From the NCBI GenBank assembly GCA_937995515.1, contig CALKJZ010000011.1:1-64000 (forward strand): DNA of 64,000 bases, given 5' to 3'. The position numbers and the translations under genes are program-made. Below the pieces are notes generated by a model. The model was given only the letters and a program-made list of their open reading frames with translations. It made no database searches and was not told the origin of the DNA. This DNA is from an uncultured Sphingomonadaceae bacterium (lineage in GTDB: Bacteria; Pseudomonadota; Alphaproteobacteria; Sphingomonadales; Sphingomonadaceae). Below, piece by piece: positions 42,766 through 58,511 of this stretch. The first letter of the stretch is position 1; the number at the start of each line of letters is the position of its first letter.

Positions 42766-43725
42766 TCAGCCACCGCCGGCCGCGAGGCGGCCGCCGGGCT
42801 GAGAGATGCGGTTGCAAAGCCGGTCGGCGATGCCGACTGCCGCGCGGGCATCTGCCGACGTCCCGTCGGCGCCGACCCGCTCCGCAAGCCCCGGGGTCTG
42901 GGCGAACAGCCAGCCGCCGACCATGACGACGAGCTGCGGGTTGCGCGAGGCGCGGCGCAGCCTTCCGATCAGCAGGGGAAGCCCGGCGAGCGCGTCCTCC
43001 GTGCTGACCGAGATGCCGGCGAGATCGAACCAGCTTTCCCCGACCCGGGCCTCCAGCTGCTCCGCGCTGCAGTCAAGCGCAGTTGCCGTGCGCCATCCCG
43101 CACGCCGGAAACAGGTCTCGGCCATGATGGCGCCGAACACGTGCGTGTCTCCGGGCGCGGCCGCGAACAGCGCCGCGCGTGCCCCGGGTGCCCTGGCCGG
43201 CGCATCGGGAAGGCCGGCGGCGACTTCGTGCATCACTTCCTGCAGCCGCCACAGGCCCATCGTCACATCGATGAAGTCGCAGGCGTCCTGTTCCCACCAT
43301 TCGCCGAGCCGCCTCGCGGCCGGTGCAAAAAGGTCCACCAGCAGCGATTCGACCGAGGTTCCTTGCGCCAGATAGGCTTCGACGTGGCGCAGGACGGACC
43401 AGGCGTCGCTGTGGATCGAATCTGCGGCAAGCCGGTCGACCTCGCTCGCCTGCGGCCCCAGCCTCAGGCCCTCGAACATCTCGACCCCATGGCGCAACGC
43501 GCCTGCCCCCGGCGCGCTGCCGGCGGGAAGAGCCCGGTGGGCCAGGAGGAGGCGGGGGATGATCTCGCCTTCGACCACCCGGGTGAGCGCGGCCGGCGGC
43601 GACACCCCGTCGGCCGCAAGGGCTGCGCAATCGTCGGCCGGCGAAGCCGGCAGCGACCGTTCCCCACTGGCCGCTCGCCGCGCCGACAGTCTGGCCTCGC
43701 TGGTCAGTGGAGCGGAACGAAGCAT
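42766..43725 (-). CDS. ppaA: PpsR-modulating B12-binding protein PpaA/AerR
   Basis: A 319-residue protein. The N-terminal 80 residues are low-complexity. A helical domain follows (WWEQDACDFIDVTMGLWRLQEVMHEV, given in part), then a cobalamin-binding Rossmann domain with the DxHxxG motif in PGDTHVFGAIMAET, and later SVSTEDALAGL and MVGGWLFAQTPGL. AerR/PpaA proteins bind B12 and relieve CrtJ/PpsR repression in response to light. ATG 43725 has GAGGGAGG upstream. An in-frame ATG at 43923 would add 66 codons. It is directly upstream of ppsR (39 bases). Confidence 0.93.
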   Translation of the reverse strand: MLRSAPLTSEARLSARRAASGERSLPASPADDCAALAADGVSPPAALTRVVEGEIIPRLLLAHRALPAGSAPGAGALRHGVEMFEGLRLGPQASEVDRLAADSIHSDAWSVLRHVEAYLAQGTSVESLLVDLFAPAARRLGEWWEQDACDFIDVTMGLWRLQEVMHEVAAGLPDAPARAPGARAALFAAAPGDTHVFGAIMAETCFRRAGWRTATALDCSAEQLEARVGESWFDLAGISVSTEDALAGLPLLIGRLRRASRNPQLVVMVGGWLFAQTPGLAERVGADGTSADARAAVGIADRLCNRISQPGGRLAAGGG

Positions 43726-43951
43726 GGCTGACCTCCCTCGAACACGCTTGACCGGCCCATCTGTCGCGCCTCCATGGCCCACTTCCCCTCCCGGAAGCCC
43801 GTGCCCACAGCCGTGGCCGGCACATCCTGCCGACGCCTGCTGCCTGGCCACCCCCTGGGGTCTTCCTCCCGGTCTTCCTCCCACGGGGTTTTCGTTCCCG
43901 GGCCTCCTGAGGGCCTCCTCCATGGGCCTCGGGCGGGTCGGAACGCAGGGG

Positions 43952-43980
43952 AGCCTAGGCCGATTTCACCCCGCATGCAA
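43952..43980 (-). promoter_or_regulatory. possible ppaA/aerR promoter
   Basis: On the minus strand TTGCAT (43975-43980) and TAGGCT (43952-43957) are 17 bases apart. A transcript from here would have a leader of about 220 bases before ATG 43725, or about 20 bases before the alternative ATG 43923. Confidence 0.3.
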
Positions 43981-44008
43981 TCAACCGGCCCGCCGGGGTG
44001 CGGCGAAC

Positions 44009-45947
<1,939 letters not shown>

Positions 45948-45951
45948 GGCG

Positions 45952-47584
45952 GTGCAGCTCGCTGTCTGGACCTACGAGGGGCCGCCGCACGTGGGAGCGA
46001 TGCGGGTGGCAACCGGGATGCGCGGCCTCCACTATGTGCTGCACGCCCCTCAGGGCGACACCTATGCCGACCTCCTGTTCACCATGATCGAGCGGCGCAC
46101 GCTGCGCCCGCCTGTCACCTACACCACCTTCGAGGCGCGCGATCTCGGCGGGGATACGGCCCGGCTCTTCCAGGAGGCCGCGCGCGAGGCGCATGCCCGC
46201 TTTGCGCCCGAGGCAATGATCGTCGGGGCATCGTGCACCGGCGAGCTGATCCAGGACGACCCGGCGGGCCTTGCCGCCGCGCTCGACCTGCCGGTGCCGG
46301 TGGTGCCGCTCGAGCTTCCCAGCTATTCGCGCAAGGAAAACTGGGGCGCAGCGGAAACCTTTTACCAGCTGCTGCGCGCGCTTGCCGACCGGAGCCTGTC
46401 GCCTGGCCCGCGCGACGGCCGCCCGCCGCGGGCCGCGATCCTCGGACCGACGGCGCTCGGCTTCCGCCACCGCGACGATCTTGTGGAAGTGCGGCGCATT
46501 CTCGGCGTCCTCGGCGTGGAGATGCAGCTGGTCGCCCCGCTCGGCGCGCGACCGGCCGATCTCGTGGCGATCGGTGCGGCCGATTTTGCCATCTGCCTCT
46601 ATCCCGAGATCGCCGACACCGCCGCCCGCTTCCTCGAACGGCAGTTCCGCATGCCGGTGGTGCGCACGGTTCCCATCGGGATGGGCGCCACGCGCGCCTT
46701 CATTGCCGAAGTGGCCGAGGTGGCGGGAGTCGATCCCGGCCCGGCCCTTGCGCTTGCCCGACAGGACGCCCGGCTGCCCTGGTGGTCGAGGTCGGTCGAC
46801 TCGACCTATCTGACCGGCAAGCGCGTGTTCGTGTTTGGCGATGCAACCCATGCCATTGCGCTCGCACGGGTGGCTGCCGAGGAGATCGGCTTCGAGGTCG
46901 TCGGCCTCGGCTGCTACAATCGCGAGTTTGCCCGCGAGCTCCGCGCCGCCGCCGCGGCCCATGGCGTGGAGCCGCTCATCACCGACGATCACCTCGAGGT
47001 GGAGCGGGCGATCGCCGAGGCAAGCCCGGAACTGGTGCTCGGCACCCAGATGGAACGGCATATCGCCAAGCGGCTGCGGATCCCCTGCGCGGTCATCTCG
47101 GCGCCTGTGCATGTGCAGGACTTTCCCGCCCGCCACGCGCCGGTGATGGGCTTCGAAGGCGCAAACGTGCTCTTCGACACGCTCGTCCACCCGCTCGTGA
47201 TGGGGCTCGAGGAGCATCTGCTCACCATGTTCCGCGAGGATTTCGAGTTCGCCGATGCGGCCGGCCCCTCGCATCTCGGCGCCGCGGGGCCCGATGTGCG
47301 GGCGGCTGCCGGTGCCGCGGGCCCTGCAGCGCCCGGCGGCGCAGCCGATGCCGCGCCCGATGCTGCACATGATGCCGCACCTGATGCTGCGCCGGAGGCT
47401 CTGCAGCATGAGGCGCTGGCGGCATCAGCCAGCGCGCCGCGCTGGAGCCCCGAGGCCGAACAGGAGCTGCGCAAGATCCCCTTCTTCGTGCGCGGCAAGG
47501 CCCGCCGCAACACCGAGACCTATGCCCGGTCGCTCGGGCTCCTCGAGATATCGCTCGAGACCCTCTATGAGGCCAAGGCGCACC

Positions 47585-47595
<11 letters not shown>
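45952..47595 (+). CDS. bchB: dark-operative protochlorophyllide reductase subunit BchB
   Basis: A 547-residue subunit. Asp36 in [12 protein letters not shown] is the unusual non-Cys ligand of the NB cluster. [26 protein letters not shown]-like [11 protein letters not shown] and the C-terminal PCP-red domain ([20 protein letters not shown]) are present. Between the core and the C-terminal domain an Ala/Pro/Asp-rich linker contains four 12-base tandem repeats ([16 protein letters not shown]), longer than usual. The GTG start is 4 bases after bchN. The stop overlaps the bchH start by 11 bases. Confidence 0.96.
47347..47394 (+). repeat. four 12-base tandem repeats in the bchB linker
   Basis: Four units of GATGCYGCRCMY type (47347-47358, 47359-47370, 47371-47382, 47383-47394) encode [16 protein letters not shown]; a fifth, degenerate unit follows. 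The repeat is in frame, so copy-number change would only lengthen or shorten the linker between catalytic core and C-terminal domain. Confidence 0.85.
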
Positions 47596-52124
<4,529 letters not shown>

Positions 52125-52125
<1 letters not shown>

Positions 52126-52844
52126 TGGCTGGTGCTGCCCCCGCTGCTGCCGGCACGGTGCCGTCGCCCGGGTGGGCGCGCTCGCGCGCGGCGCTTGAGG
52201 CCTATTTCGACCGCACCGCGTTCCGGCAGTGGGAGGCGCTGACCTCGGACGCGCGCGTCTCGCGCATCCGCGCAACCGTGCGTGCCGGCCGCGATTCCAT
52301 GCGCGCGACCCTGCTCGGCTGGCTTCCCGGCGACATGCGGGGGCTCCGGCTGCTCGATGCGGGCTGCGGCACGGGAGCGCTTGCCGTGGAAGCCGCGCAG
52401 CGCGGCGCGCAGGTGACCGCCGTCGACATCTCCGCCCAGCTCATCGGGCTGGCCCGGGAGCGCGCGCCCGCCGGCCTTTCGATCGACTGGCAGGTGGGCG
52501 ACATGCTGGACCCGGCGCTCGGGATCTTCGACCATGTGGTCGCGATGGACAGCCTTATCCACTACGCCGCCGGCGACATGGCAGCCGCCATCGCAGCCCT
52601 GGGCCGGCGGACGCGGGCGACGCTGCTTGTCACCTGCGCCCCGCGCACGCCGCTTCTTTCGGCCATGCATGCCGCCGGTCGGCTGTTCCCGCGTGGAGAC
52701 CGGGCGCCGGCCATCCGGCCGGTTGCGCCTGCGCGACTTGCGGCCCTGCTCTCCGAGGCGCTGCCGGGCTGTGCGACCCGCCGCCAGCAGCGGATCGCCT
52801 CGGGCTTCTATACCTCGCACGCGATGGAGATCGCAGCTCCATGA
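52125..52844 (+). CDS. bchM: Mg-protoporphyrin IX O-methyltransferase BchM
   Basis: A 239-residue SAM-dependent methyltransferase with motif I LLDAGCGTGALAVEAA (about 75-90) and post-I VTAVDIS. The typical BchM start region is present (YFDRTAFRQWEALTSD) and the end is RQQRIASGFYTSHAMEI. It methylates the ring-C propionate of Mg-protoporphyrin IX, giving the substrate of AcsF. Coupled to bchL and, by ATGA, to lhaA. Confidence 0.95.
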
Positions 52845-54262
52845 TCCGCGCGAGCACATGGACGCGGATGGGGCAGCGGTTCCTGCCCTTTGCCGATGCG
52901 GCAACGCCCGAGCTGCCGCTCGCCCGGCTGCTGCGCCTGTCGCTCTTCCAAGTCTCGGTGGGCCTGAGCGCGGTGCTGCTCACCGGCACGCTCAACCGGG
53001 TGATGATCGTCGAGCTCGGGCTTCCGGCCGCGCTGGTTGCCACCATGGTGGCCCTGCCGCTGCTGTTTGCGCCTGCGCGCGCCATCATCGGCTTCCGCTC
53101 CGACCATCACCGGTCGGTCCTCGGCTGGAGGCGCGTGCCCTATCTCTGGTTCGGCTCGCTCCTCCAGTTCGGCGGGCTTGCCATCATGCCCTTCGCGCTT
53201 CTGGTGATGACCGGACAGGGCGAGGGTCCGGCATCGGTCGGCATCGCCGGCGGAGTGCTCGCCTTCCTGATGGTCGGCGCGGGCATGCACACCACGCAGA
53301 CCGCCGGCCTTGCGCTTGCAACCGATCTTGCCCCCGAAGCAGCGCGGCCGCGGGCGGTCGCGCTCCTCTACGTGACCCTGCTCCTCGGCATGCTCCTCGC
53401 CTCGCTGGCGGTCGGCTCGGCCCTCCGCGCTTTCTCGCCGACGCGGCTCATCCAGGTGGTGCAGGGCGCAGCCGCGCTCACCATCCTCCTCAATCTCGTG
53501 GCGCTCTGGAAGCAGGAGCCGCGCAACCCGGCTGCCACCCGCGGCGACCAGCCGGCGCCGGCCTTCGGGGAGGCATGGCGGGCCTTTGCCACGCCTTCGC
53601 GCACGCGCCGGCTGCTTGCAGCCGTCGCGCTCGGCACGGCCGGGTTCAACATGCAGGATGTGCTGCTGGAGCCCTTCGGCGGCGAGGTGCTCGGCCTCTC
53701 GGTCGGCCGCACGACGATGCTGACGGCGCTCTGGGCCTCGGGGATGCTGGCCGGGTTCGTGCTCGCCGCACGTCAGCTCGGCGCAGACGGCAGGGACCCG
53801 ATGCGGCTCGCCGCGCTCGGCGTGCTGGCCGGCATCGTCTCCTTCTCGCTCGTCATCTTCTCCGCTCCATTGGCCTCGGTGCCGCTGTTTGCGGCCGGCG
53901 TTGTCGGCATCGGGTTCGGCGGCGGCCTGTTCGGGGTGTGCATGCTGATTGCCGCCATGGGGCTGGCCGATGGCGCCCGCACCGGGCTTGCGCTCGGCGC
54001 CTGGGGCGCGGTGCAGGCGAGCGCCGCCGGGATTGGCCTGATGCTGGCCGGCGTGATCCGCGACGGCACCAATGCGGCAGCCGCCAGCGGCGCGCTCGGC
54101 GCGCCGCTCTCCGGCCCTGCCAGCGGCTATCTTGTCGTCTGGCATATCGAAATCGCGCTCCTGTTTTCCAGTCTCATTGCCCTTGGTCCGCTGGCGCGGC
54201 GGTCCGGCCAAGAGGGTTCGCAATCCCCGCGCCGCTTCGGCCTTGCGGAGTTTCCCGCATGA
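52841..54262 (+). CDS. lhaA: light-harvesting complex assembly protein LhaA (PucC family)
   Basis: A 473-residue 12-helix MFS protein. RLSLFQVSVGLSAVLLTGTLNRVM (given in part), RAIIGFRSDHHRSVLGWRRVP, MHTTQTAGLALATDLAP and NMQDVLLEPFGGEVLGL are the LhaA signature. It is needed for LH1 assembly and interacts with the pigment enzyme complex. It is the paralogue of bch2 in this window. The ATGA overlap with bchM and the 22-base gap to puhA keep it in the bchF superoperon. Confidence 0.94.
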   Translation: MIRASTWTRMGQRFLPFADAATPELPLARLLRLSLFQVSVGLSAVLLTGTLNRVMIVELGLPAALVATMVALPLLFAPARAIIGFRSDHHRSVLGWRRVPYLWFGSLLQFGGLAIMPFALLVMTGQGEGPASVGIAGGVLAFLMVGAGMHTTQTAGLALATDLAPEAARPRAVALLYVTLLLGMLLASLAVGSALRAFSPTRLIQVVQGAAALTILLNLVALWKQEPRNPAATRGDQPAPAFGEAWRAFATPSRTRRLLAAVALGTAGFNMQDVLLEPFGGEVLGLSVGRTTMLTALWASGMLAGFVLAARQLGADGRDPMRLAALGVLAGIVSFSLVIFSAPLASVPLFAAGVVGIGFGGGLFGVCMLIAAMGLADGARTGLALGAWGAVQASAAGIGLMLAGVIRDGTNAAAASGALGAPLSGPASGYLVVWHIEIALLFSSLIALGPLARRSGQEGSQSPRRFGLAEFPA

Positions 54263-54284
54263 GCCCCGCACATGGAGAACGCCC

Positions 54285-55055
54285 ATGTCCCCTGTCCTGG
54301 TAGGCGGCATCGATGTCGCCCTGTTGTGCTTCCTTGCCTTCTTCGTCTTCTTCATCGGACTGGTCATCTACCTGCGCCGCGAGGACCGTCGGGAGGGCTA
54401 TCCGCTGGAGCATGAGATCACCGGCCGGCTCCAGCCGATCGACGGCTTCCTGCAGACCGCCCCGCAGAAGAGCTTTCGCCTGCCGCACGGCCACGGCGTG
54501 GTAACCGCACCTACTGGCGGACGGGATCCGCTCGATTTCCCGGCCCGGCGGGTCGAGAACTTCCCCGGCGCACCCTATGTTCCCACCGGCAACCCGCTGG
54601 TCGATGGCGTCGGGCCGGCGGCCTGGTGCAAGCGGGCGAAGCGGCCGGATCTCGACTGGGAAGGCCGGCCGCGCATCCTGCCGCTCCGGCTGCTCAACGA
54701 CTTCAGCATCGATCCCAACGATCCCGACCCGCGCGGCTTCACCATCTTCGGCGCCGACGAGGAGCCGGCCGGCAAGGTGACCGACGTGTGGGTCGACCGG
54801 ACCGACCATCTGATCCGCTACCTCGAGGTTCTGCTGCCCTCGGGCCGCACCATCCTCGTGCCCATGTTCCAGACGGTGGTGCTGCGGGATGCCGGACAGG
54901 TGCAGACCGACGCGCTGCTTGCGGCCCAGTTTGCCGATGCGCCCGGACTTGCCAACCCCGATCAGGTGACGCTCGAGGAGGAAGACCGGATCCAGGCCTA
55001 TTTCGGCGGCGGCTATCTCTATGCCACGCCCGAGCGCTCGGAGCCGCTGCTGTGA
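54285..55055 (+). CDS. puhA: photosynthetic reaction centre H subunit PuhA
   Basis: A 256-residue protein with one N-terminal membrane helix (VALLCFLAFFVFFIGLVIYL), then RREDRREGYPLE, and a cytoplasmic PRC-barrel domain (RPRILPLRLLNDFSIDPNDP, PDPRGFTIFGADEEPAGKVTD given in part). It caps the L-M dimer and guides proton uptake to QB. GGAGAA lies before the ATG. The L and M genes are not in this window. Overlaps puhB as GTGA. Confidence 0.96.
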   Translation: MSPVLVGGIDVALLCFLAFFVFFIGLVIYLRREDRREGYPLEHEITGRLQPIDGFLQTAPQKSFRLPHGHGVVTAPTGGRDPLDFPARRVENFPGAPYVPTGNPLVDGVGPAAWCKRAKRPDLDWEGRPRILPLRLLNDFSIDPNDPDPRGFTIFGADEEPAGKVTDVWVDRTDHLIRYLEVLLPSGRTILVPMFQTVVLRDAGQVQTDALLAAQFADAPGLANPDQVTLEEEDRIQAYFGGGYLYATPERSEPLL

Positions 55056-55699
55056 GCCACGATCACGGCGGCTACGTCGAAGGCCCGATCCCGGGCCTTC
55101 CCGGGCCTCTCCCCGAGGGCGAGGAGCTGCTCTGGCAGGGCAGCCCGGACTGGAAGCGGCTTGCGATCGCCGCGCTCCACGTGCGGCTTGTTGCCGTCTG
55201 GTTCGCAGGGCTTCTGGTCTTCGCACTCCTCGCCGGGGATGGCGTGTCCGGGATCGGCACCACGCTCGTTGCGGCCGCGGTCTCGCTCGGGCTCCTCGGC
55301 CTTCTCGCTTGGGCCATGGCGCGCTCGGCCATCTACACCATCACCTCGAGGCGCGTGGTGATGCGCTATGGCGTGGCGCTTCCCAAGTGCATCAACATCC
55401 CGTTCCGCATCGTCCGGTCGGCTGGCCTTCGACTCTTCCCCGACGGGACAGGCGACCTGCCGCTGGAACTCGAGCTCCGCAAGGGCGACCGGCTGGGCTG
55501 GGCAATGCTTTGGCCGCACGCGCGGCCCTGGAAGATCAACCGGCCGCAGCCGATGCTGCGTGCGGTGCCCGATGCCGAGCGGGTGGCTGCGATCCTCGGC
55601 CAGGCGCTGCTTGCCGCCAATCCGGACGGCCGGCGCACCGCGCTTGCCCCGCGCAACGAGGCCGACGGGGCAGCTGCACCGCAGGCAGTCGCAGCATGA
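55052..55699 (+). CDS. puhB: photosynthetic complex assembly protein PuhB
   Basis: A 215-residue protein with PLPEGEELLWQGSPDWKRLA, two or three membrane helices, and a PH-like domain (YTITSRRVVMRYGVALPKCI). It matches PuhB, which aids reaction-centre assembly. GTG start overlapping the puhA stop; ATGA overlap with puhC. The last 30 residues are Ala-rich. Confidence 0.9.
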   Translation: MSHDHGGYVEGPIPGLPGPLPEGEELLWQGSPDWKRLAIAALHVRLVAVWFAGLLVFALLAGDGVSGIGTTLVAAAVSLGLLGLLAWAMARSAIYTITSRRVVMRYGVALPKCINIPFRIVRSAGLRLFPDGTGDLPLELELRKGDRLGWAMLWPHARPWKINRPQPMLRAVPDAERVAAILGQALLAANPDGRRTALAPRNEADGAAAPQAVAA

Positions 55700-56199
55700 G
55701 CCGGATCGACACGGCGCCGTTTCCGAAGCTCCCGCTGTGGGGCGCGGCCGGCGTCGTCATCCTCTCGCTGTTCCTCGTCACCTCCGTCCGGCTGGGGCTG
55801 ATCGTGCCGGTGCGCGCGAGCGCCGAGCAGTATCGCGACGCGCGCGGGATCGAGGCGCTCGCCGAGCGCGACCTCCTGTTCGGCGATTCGCCCGACGGTG
55901 CGGTCGTGGTGCGCGATGCGGCAACGGGCGAGGTGGTCGACACCGTGCCGCCGGGGGCGGAGAACGGCTTTGTGCGCGGCGTGATGCGCGGGCTCGCGCG
56001 CGAGCGGCGACAAAAGGCGGTGGGGCCGGAGGTGCCGTTCCGGGTGACGCTCTGGACCGACAATGAACTGACACTCACCGACCTTGCCACTGGCCGCGAG
56101 ATCGACCTCAACGCCTTCGGCGGCACCAACCGCGACGCGTTCGTCCGCCTGCTGCCGCCCGAGGCGCAGGCGGTCGCGCGGGCGAGGCGGGCATCATGA
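55696..56199 (+). CDS. puhC: photosynthetic complex assembly protein PuhC
   Basis: A 167-residue bitopic protein with a membrane helix near residues 13-35 (WGAAGVVILSLFLVTSVRLG) and a periplasmic domain (ERDLLFGDSPDGAVVVRDA, VPFRVTLWTDNELTLTDLAT) as in PuhC, which helps organise the reaction centre-LH1 complex. Coupled on both sides by ATGA overlaps. Confidence 0.9.
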   Translation: MSRIDTAPFPKLPLWGAAGVVILSLFLVTSVRLGLIVPVRASAEQYRDARGIEALAERDLLFGDSPDGAVVVRDAATGEVVDTVPPGAENGFVRGVMRGLARERRQKAVGPEVPFRVTLWTDNELTLTDLATGREIDLNAFGGTNRDAFVRLLPPEAQAVARARRAS

Positions 56200-56504
56200 A
56201 CGGGCTTTTCGGCTTGTTTGCCGGATCGCGTCTCGTCGTGGGGTGCACGGTCGAGATCGACCACACGCCCGAGCGGTTCGGCGCACACGTGCACCTCGAT
56301 GGCGAGCCGGCCATCGGCCCGGGAGACCGGGTGCGTGTGACCGGCGCGCCGATCGAGGTGAAGCCCGGCGACCGGCTGGTGCTGCGCCGCACGGCCGAGA
56401 TCACCCGCGCGAGCGGGATCGCCCGCGCCCTCACCCGCCTGCGCGGTCATTTCGAGATGCTGGAACTTGCTGACGTCAGCTTTACCGACAGGAGGCCTGC
56501 ATGA
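56196..56504 (+). CDS. conserved small protein of the photosynthesis cluster, unknown function
   Basis: A 102-residue soluble-looking protein: a short hydrophobic start ([15 protein letters not shown]), then a beta-rich core with [20 protein letters not shown] and [13 protein letters not shown], resembling a small beta-barrel. No known domain is assigned. Both ends overlap neighbours (ATGA with puhC and with acsF), so it is translated as part of the assembly-factor block. A role in complex assembly or with AcsF is inference. Confidence 0.75.
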   Translation: MNGLFGLFAGSRLVVGCTVEIDHTPERFGAHVHLDGEPAIGPGDRVRVTGAPIEVKPGDRLVLRRTAEITRASGIARALTRLRGHFEMLELADVSFTDRRPA

Positions 56505-57607
56505 CCGCTGCCCTCGAAACCCTGGCACCCGCGGCCCGCCGCCAGCGCGCCGCGGAAAAGCCGCGCACGAGCGACCGCTCGCTCGACATGGCGCGCAAGG
56601 ACACGATCCTCTCGCCGCGATTTTACACCACCGATTTCGCAGCAATGGACCGGATCGATGTCTCCCCGGTGCGCGCCGAATGGGAGGCGCTGATGGCGGA
56701 AATGGAGGCCGACCCGAACCGCCGCCACTTCCGGCGCACCGAGGAGTTCGACGGCGTGCTCGAAGGCCTGCCAGACGAGCTGAAGGCCGAGTTCACCGAT
56801 TTCCTCGTAAGCTCGCTGACCGCCGAGTTCTCCGGCTGCATCCTCTATGCCGAGATCGCCAAGCGGGTCAGCAACCCCGATGTGAAGCGGCTGTTCCGGC
56901 TGCTCTCGCGCGACGAGAGCCGGCACGCGGGATTCATCAACGATACGCTGAAGGATGCCGGGATCGGGGTGGATCTCGGCTTTCTCACCAAGACCAAGAC
57001 CTACACCTACTTCAAGCCGAAGTTCATCTTCTATGCCGTCTATCTCTCGGAGAAGATCGGCTACGCCCGCTACATCACCATCTTCCGGCAGCTGGAGCGG
57101 CACCCGGAGCTTCGCTTCCACCCGATCTTCGCCTGGTTCGAGCGCTGGTGCAACGACGAGTTCCGCCACGGCGAGGCCTTCGCGCTGCTGATGCGCGCCA
57201 ACCCGAAGCTGCTCGAGGGCGCAAACCGGTGGTGGATCCGCTTTTTCCTGCTCTCGGTCTATGCAACCATGTATGTGCGCGACCACAGCCGGCCCGTGTT
57301 CCACCACGCCCTCGGGCTCGACCCGACCGCCTACGACATGGAGGTCTTCCGCATCTGCAACAGCATCGCGCGGCAGGTGTTCCCGGTGGAAATCGATATC
57401 GAAAGCCCCGCCTTTCGTGCCGGCATGGAGCGGCTGCGCAAGGCGGCAGAAGGGATCGATACGGCGCGCGCGAAGGGCGGCCTTTCCGGCGCACTGGCGC
57501 GAGCCCGGCACATGGCTTCGGCAGGCGCCGCATTCGCACGCCTGTTCCTTGCCCCTGTGCGCACCAACCGCCTGCCCGAGACGGTGCGCATGGCGCCTGC
57601 CTGGTAG
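56501..57607 (+). CDS. acsF: aerobic Mg-protoporphyrin IX monomethyl ester oxidative cyclase AcsF
   Basis: A 368-residue diiron oxygenase. Iron-binding motifs are [23 protein letters not shown] (ExxH, about residue 132) and [13 protein letters not shown] (second ExxH, about 224). It forms ring E of bacteriochlorophyll using O2. No bchE (anaerobic cyclase) is in the window, so ring E formation here looks oxygen-dependent. AGGAGG precedes ATG 56501. Confidence 0.97.
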   Translation: MTAALETLAPAARRQRAAEKPRTSDRSLDMARKDTILSPRFYTTDFAAMDRIDVSPVRAEWEALMAEMEADPNRRHFRRTEEFDGVLEGLPDELKAEFTDFLVSSLTAEFSGCILYAEIAKRVSNPDVKRLFRLLSRDESRHAGFINDTLKDAGIGVDLGFLTKTKTYTYFKPKFIFYAVYLSEKIGYARYITIFRQLERHPELRFHPIFAWFERWCNDEFRHGEAFALLMRANPKLLEGANRWWIRFFLLSVYATMYVRDHSRPVFHHALGLDPTAYDMEVFRICNSIARQVFPVEIDIESPAFRAGMERLRKAAEGIDTARAKGGLSGALARARHMASAGAAFARLFLAPVRTNRLPETVRMAPAW

Positions 57608-57619
57608 GGCGCGCCGGCG

Positions 57620-58384
57620 GTGGCCACGCTCTGGCTTACGGGTGCCGCAGTGGCGGTCGTTGCGTGGTTCGTCGCCACGGGCGCCATCCTGTGGCTCGAC
57701 CGGCGGCCCGTCGACACCTACCCGGCGAGCGTGCTCGCCGTCACCGCCCTTTCGGGCATCGCCTTTGCCGTCGTGCTCGTCACGGCGGAAATGCCGCACG
57801 GGCAAGCCGCCTTTGCCGGGTTCCTGGCCACGCTGCTGCTGTGGGGCTGGCACGAGATGACCTTCCTCATGGGCCTTGTCACAGGCCCGCGGCGGCTGCC
57901 CTGCCCCGCGGACGCGCGCGGCTGGCAGCGCTTCCGCTTTGCAACCGCCACGCTCATCCACCACGAGATCGCGCTTGCTGCCACCGCGCTTGTCCTCTTC
58001 CTCGTGACCTGGGGGCAGCCGAACCAAGTCGCCCCGCTCACCTTCCTGCTGTTGTTCGTGATGCGGCTTTCGACCAAGCTCAACATCTTCCTTGGCGTGC
58101 CACACATGGCGCACGAGATGCTCCCCGAGCATCTGGCCTATCTGAAGACCTATTTCGGGACCAGACGCCGCAGCCCCTTGATGCCCCTTTCGATTCTCGC
58201 CACCTCGGCGCTTGCGGCAGCGCTGGTGGCGGCAGCCCTCCGTGCCGATCCGGGAAGCGCCGGGGCGGCAACGCTTGTGCTGCTGGCGGTGCTGACGCTA
58301 GTCGCACTTGCGGAGCACCTGTTCCTGATGCTGCCCGTGCGCGATTCCGCGCTGTGGGGCTGGGCGATGCGGCAGGCGCGGTGA
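57620..58384 (+). CDS. puhE: photosynthetic complex assembly protein PuhE (DUF3623)
   Basis: A 254-residue membrane protein with seven or so helices. LLWGWHEMTFLMGLVTGPRR, ATLIHHEIALAATAL, STKLNIFLGVPHMAHEMLP and HLFLMLPVRDSALWGWAM identify PuhE. It is linked to reaction-centre and bacteriochlorophyll formation. GTG start 12 bases after acsF. The following 127 bases before hemA contain no gene. Confidence 0.92.
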   Translation: MATLWLTGAAVAVVAWFVATGAILWLDRRPVDTYPASVLAVTALSGIAFAVVLVTAEMPHGQAAFAGFLATLLLWGWHEMTFLMGLVTGPRRLPCPADARGWQRFRFATATLIHHEIALAATALVLFLVTWGQPNQVAPLTFLLLFVMRLSTKLNIFLGVPHMAHEMLPEHLAYLKTYFGTRRRSPLMPLSILATSALAAALVAAALRADPGSAGAATLVLLAVLTLVALAEHLFLMLPVRDSALWGWAMRQAR

Positions 58385-58511
58385 GAATGGGCGCCATGAC
58401 AGGCGCGGCGCACCGGCACGCGCGGGCCGGCAGAGGGGGCACCTGCCGGCAGGAAGGCCCCCGGGGCCGGCGTGAGGGGAAGGGGCCGGAATGACCAGGA
58501 AGGACAAGACG

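Noticed and set aside
47347-47394. CRISPR-like or minisatellite array
   Set aside because: The units are only 12 bases, have no spacers and encode an in-frame Ala/Pro/Asp linker of BchB. No CRISPR array or cas gene occurs in the window.
53839-54100. Minus-strand ORFs opposite lhaA, puhA and puhB
   Set aside because: They are antisense shadows of clear photosynthesis genes and have no ribosome binding sites or recognisable domains.
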